Shown: piece after piece, positions 63,197 through 64,000 of the stretch
Layout: the number at the start of each line of letters is the position of its first letter
Position numbering within the stretch: position 1 is the first letter of the stretch
Assembly (NCBI RefSeq): GCF_024346715.1
Contig: NZ_AP024852.1
Span: forward strand, 2,356,001 to 2,420,000
Length of the DNA: 64,000 bases
Reading direction: 5' to 3'
Origin: Photobacterium swingsii
GTDB taxonomy: Bacteria; Pseudomonadota; Gammaproteobacteria; Enterobacterales; Vibrionaceae
Program-made: the position numbers and the translations under genes
The notes under the pieces: model-generated
Told to the model about the DNA's origin: nothing
Database searches by the model: none
Seen by the model: the letters and a program-made list of their open reading frames with translations, nothing else

Positions 63197-64000
63197 TTAC
63201 TGCTTCAGCTCAGTCACAGCAGAGCCAATGGTAAACTTCACCTTAGATAACTCTGCTTTAAACGCTTGCTTATCATCAATATAGCTCATCGCATCATCTA
63301 GCAAATCATCTGAAACCAGCTCAGTAAAACTCACATCTCGTGCTGTTTTTAAAATCCCCATCGCAGGTGAATACCAAAACTGACTATCGACAGCCAAGTG
63401 ATCAGCCTCTCGGCCATCACAAGACAGCGTGTATTCATAAGCAGTATTAACTTTCACCGTTTCAAATTTAATCTCTTTAACCGCAAATGCTTCACGTGAT
63501 TTTAGCGGCTGGAAGGTCTTGGTGACTGTATACGTACACTGTTGCGATAGTGCATCACCAGCAGCTTTACTGTCACTTGTTCCCTTTAACGAGTTTTTAA
63601 ATGAAAAGCCAATCGGAAATAGGCCTTCATAATCAATGAGTGTGGTAATTGAGCGGCTAAAGGCATCATCAGCAAAATCGTCATCGCTAATAGCAGCTTG
63701 ATCCAAAGCGTTCACTAACCGTGTCACAGGGAAAAGTAACGTCTCTTTTTGTTTCTCAGCTAAATGCACCACATCACTTATCTGCAAATCATAGGTTGCA
63801 GTGAATGACATGCCTTCATCGAGGGTACTTAACTTGGTAGGGAACATCATCTCAGCACCCATGCCGTCATGATGAATGTTCATCACCCAGCGAGCACCAT
63901 TATCGTGAGTATCGAAAATATAGAAATAGCGTTTCGTTTGACCCACTTCCTGACCGAATTTCACTTGGTATTGATATAAATGACGGTTCTGAACATCAAG
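63197..64000 (-). CDS. Unknown protein, 5' end outside the window
   Basis: At least 267 codons are in frame up to the window edge (a GTG at 63964 is probably internal). The visible part is beta-rich, Lys/Asp-rich and soluble, with two cysteines (QQCTYT, LSCDG) and no known motif. Blocks such as YEYTLSCDGREADHLAVDSQFWYSPAMGILK resemble DUF3108-type periplasmic proteins that assess bound sugar or lipid, but this is weak. Convergent with the RTX gene. Confidence 0.55.
   Translation of the reverse strand, partial: LDVQNRHLYQYQVKFGQEVGQTKRYFYIFDTHDNGARWVMNIHHDGMGAEMMFPTKLSTLDEGMSFTATYDLQISDVVHLAEKQKETLLFPVTRLVNALDQAAISDDDFADDAFSRSITTLIDYEGLFPIGFSFKNSLKGTSDSKAAGDALSQQCTYTVTKTFQPLKSREAFAVKEIKFETVKVNTAYEYTLSCDGREADHLAVDSQFWYSPAMGILKTARDVSFTELVSDDLLDDAMSYIDDKQAFKAELSKVKFTIGSAVTELKQ

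Overview
The window looks like a chromosome segment of a marine gamma-proteobacterium of the Vibrionaceae, most likely Photobacterium or a close relative. This rests on an M9 collagenase, the short form of PurA, a methyl-accepting chemotaxis protein, an AT-rich base composition and repeated tRNA-Ser genes. The genus is an inference. No CRISPR array or rRNA is present. Region by region: (A) 1-16.9 kb is a defence and mobile island. It holds the 3' end of a superfamily II helicase, a complete type I Zorya operon (zorA-zorB-zorC-zorD), a divergent ORC/Cdc6-like P-loop ATPase, a small operon (49-aa SMP-like protein, HicA-like protein, ankyrin protein), an ISL3 transposase remnant, and two serine recombinases abutting a tRNA-Ser(UGA) gene. 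(B) 17-22 kb holds a secreted collagenase, a chemotaxis receptor and two paralogous mini membrane proteins of 38 and 40 aa. (C) 22.4-37.9 kb is the most unusual part. Two 98%-identical ~210-bp direct repeats, each carrying a tRNA-Ser 3' fragment, bracket a 15-kb block. On the minus strand the block encodes an FtsK/SpoIIIE-type ATPase with small helical proteins, coiled-coil proteins, a lipoprotein with a decayed GDPD fold and large membrane proteins. Divergently on the plus strand it encodes a TM2-like protein, a lipoprotein, an ECF43-like sigma factor and a translationally coupled membrane Ser/Thr kinase. The set recalls a type VII-like secretion or translocation apparatus under kinase/sigma control, and I know of no described system with this composition. 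(D) 38-42 kb is housekeeping: a second tRNA-Ser(UGA), purA, a divergent LysR regulator and a family-2-like glycosyltransferase. (E) 42.3-63 kb is an exopolysaccharide locus. A minus-strand operon runs from a response-regulator/PP2C phosphatase, a STAS antagonist, an NDP-sugar pyrophosphorylase and an anti-sigma-type kinase (a partner switch) through GH2 and GH9 hydrolases and a cellulose-synthase-like membrane glycosyltransferase to three DUF3131 proteins and a proline-rich exported protein. Divergently on the plus strand lie an outer-membrane barrel protein and a 1619-aa RTX calcium-binding protein, probably secreted matrix components. A partial unknown gene closes the window. How the parts work together: the left island supplies phage defence. 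The central block looks like an envelope machine whose transcription is set by a phosphorylation-controlled sigma factor. The right locus looks like a phosphorylation-switched factory for a beta-glucan-like polymer with secreted matrix proteins.
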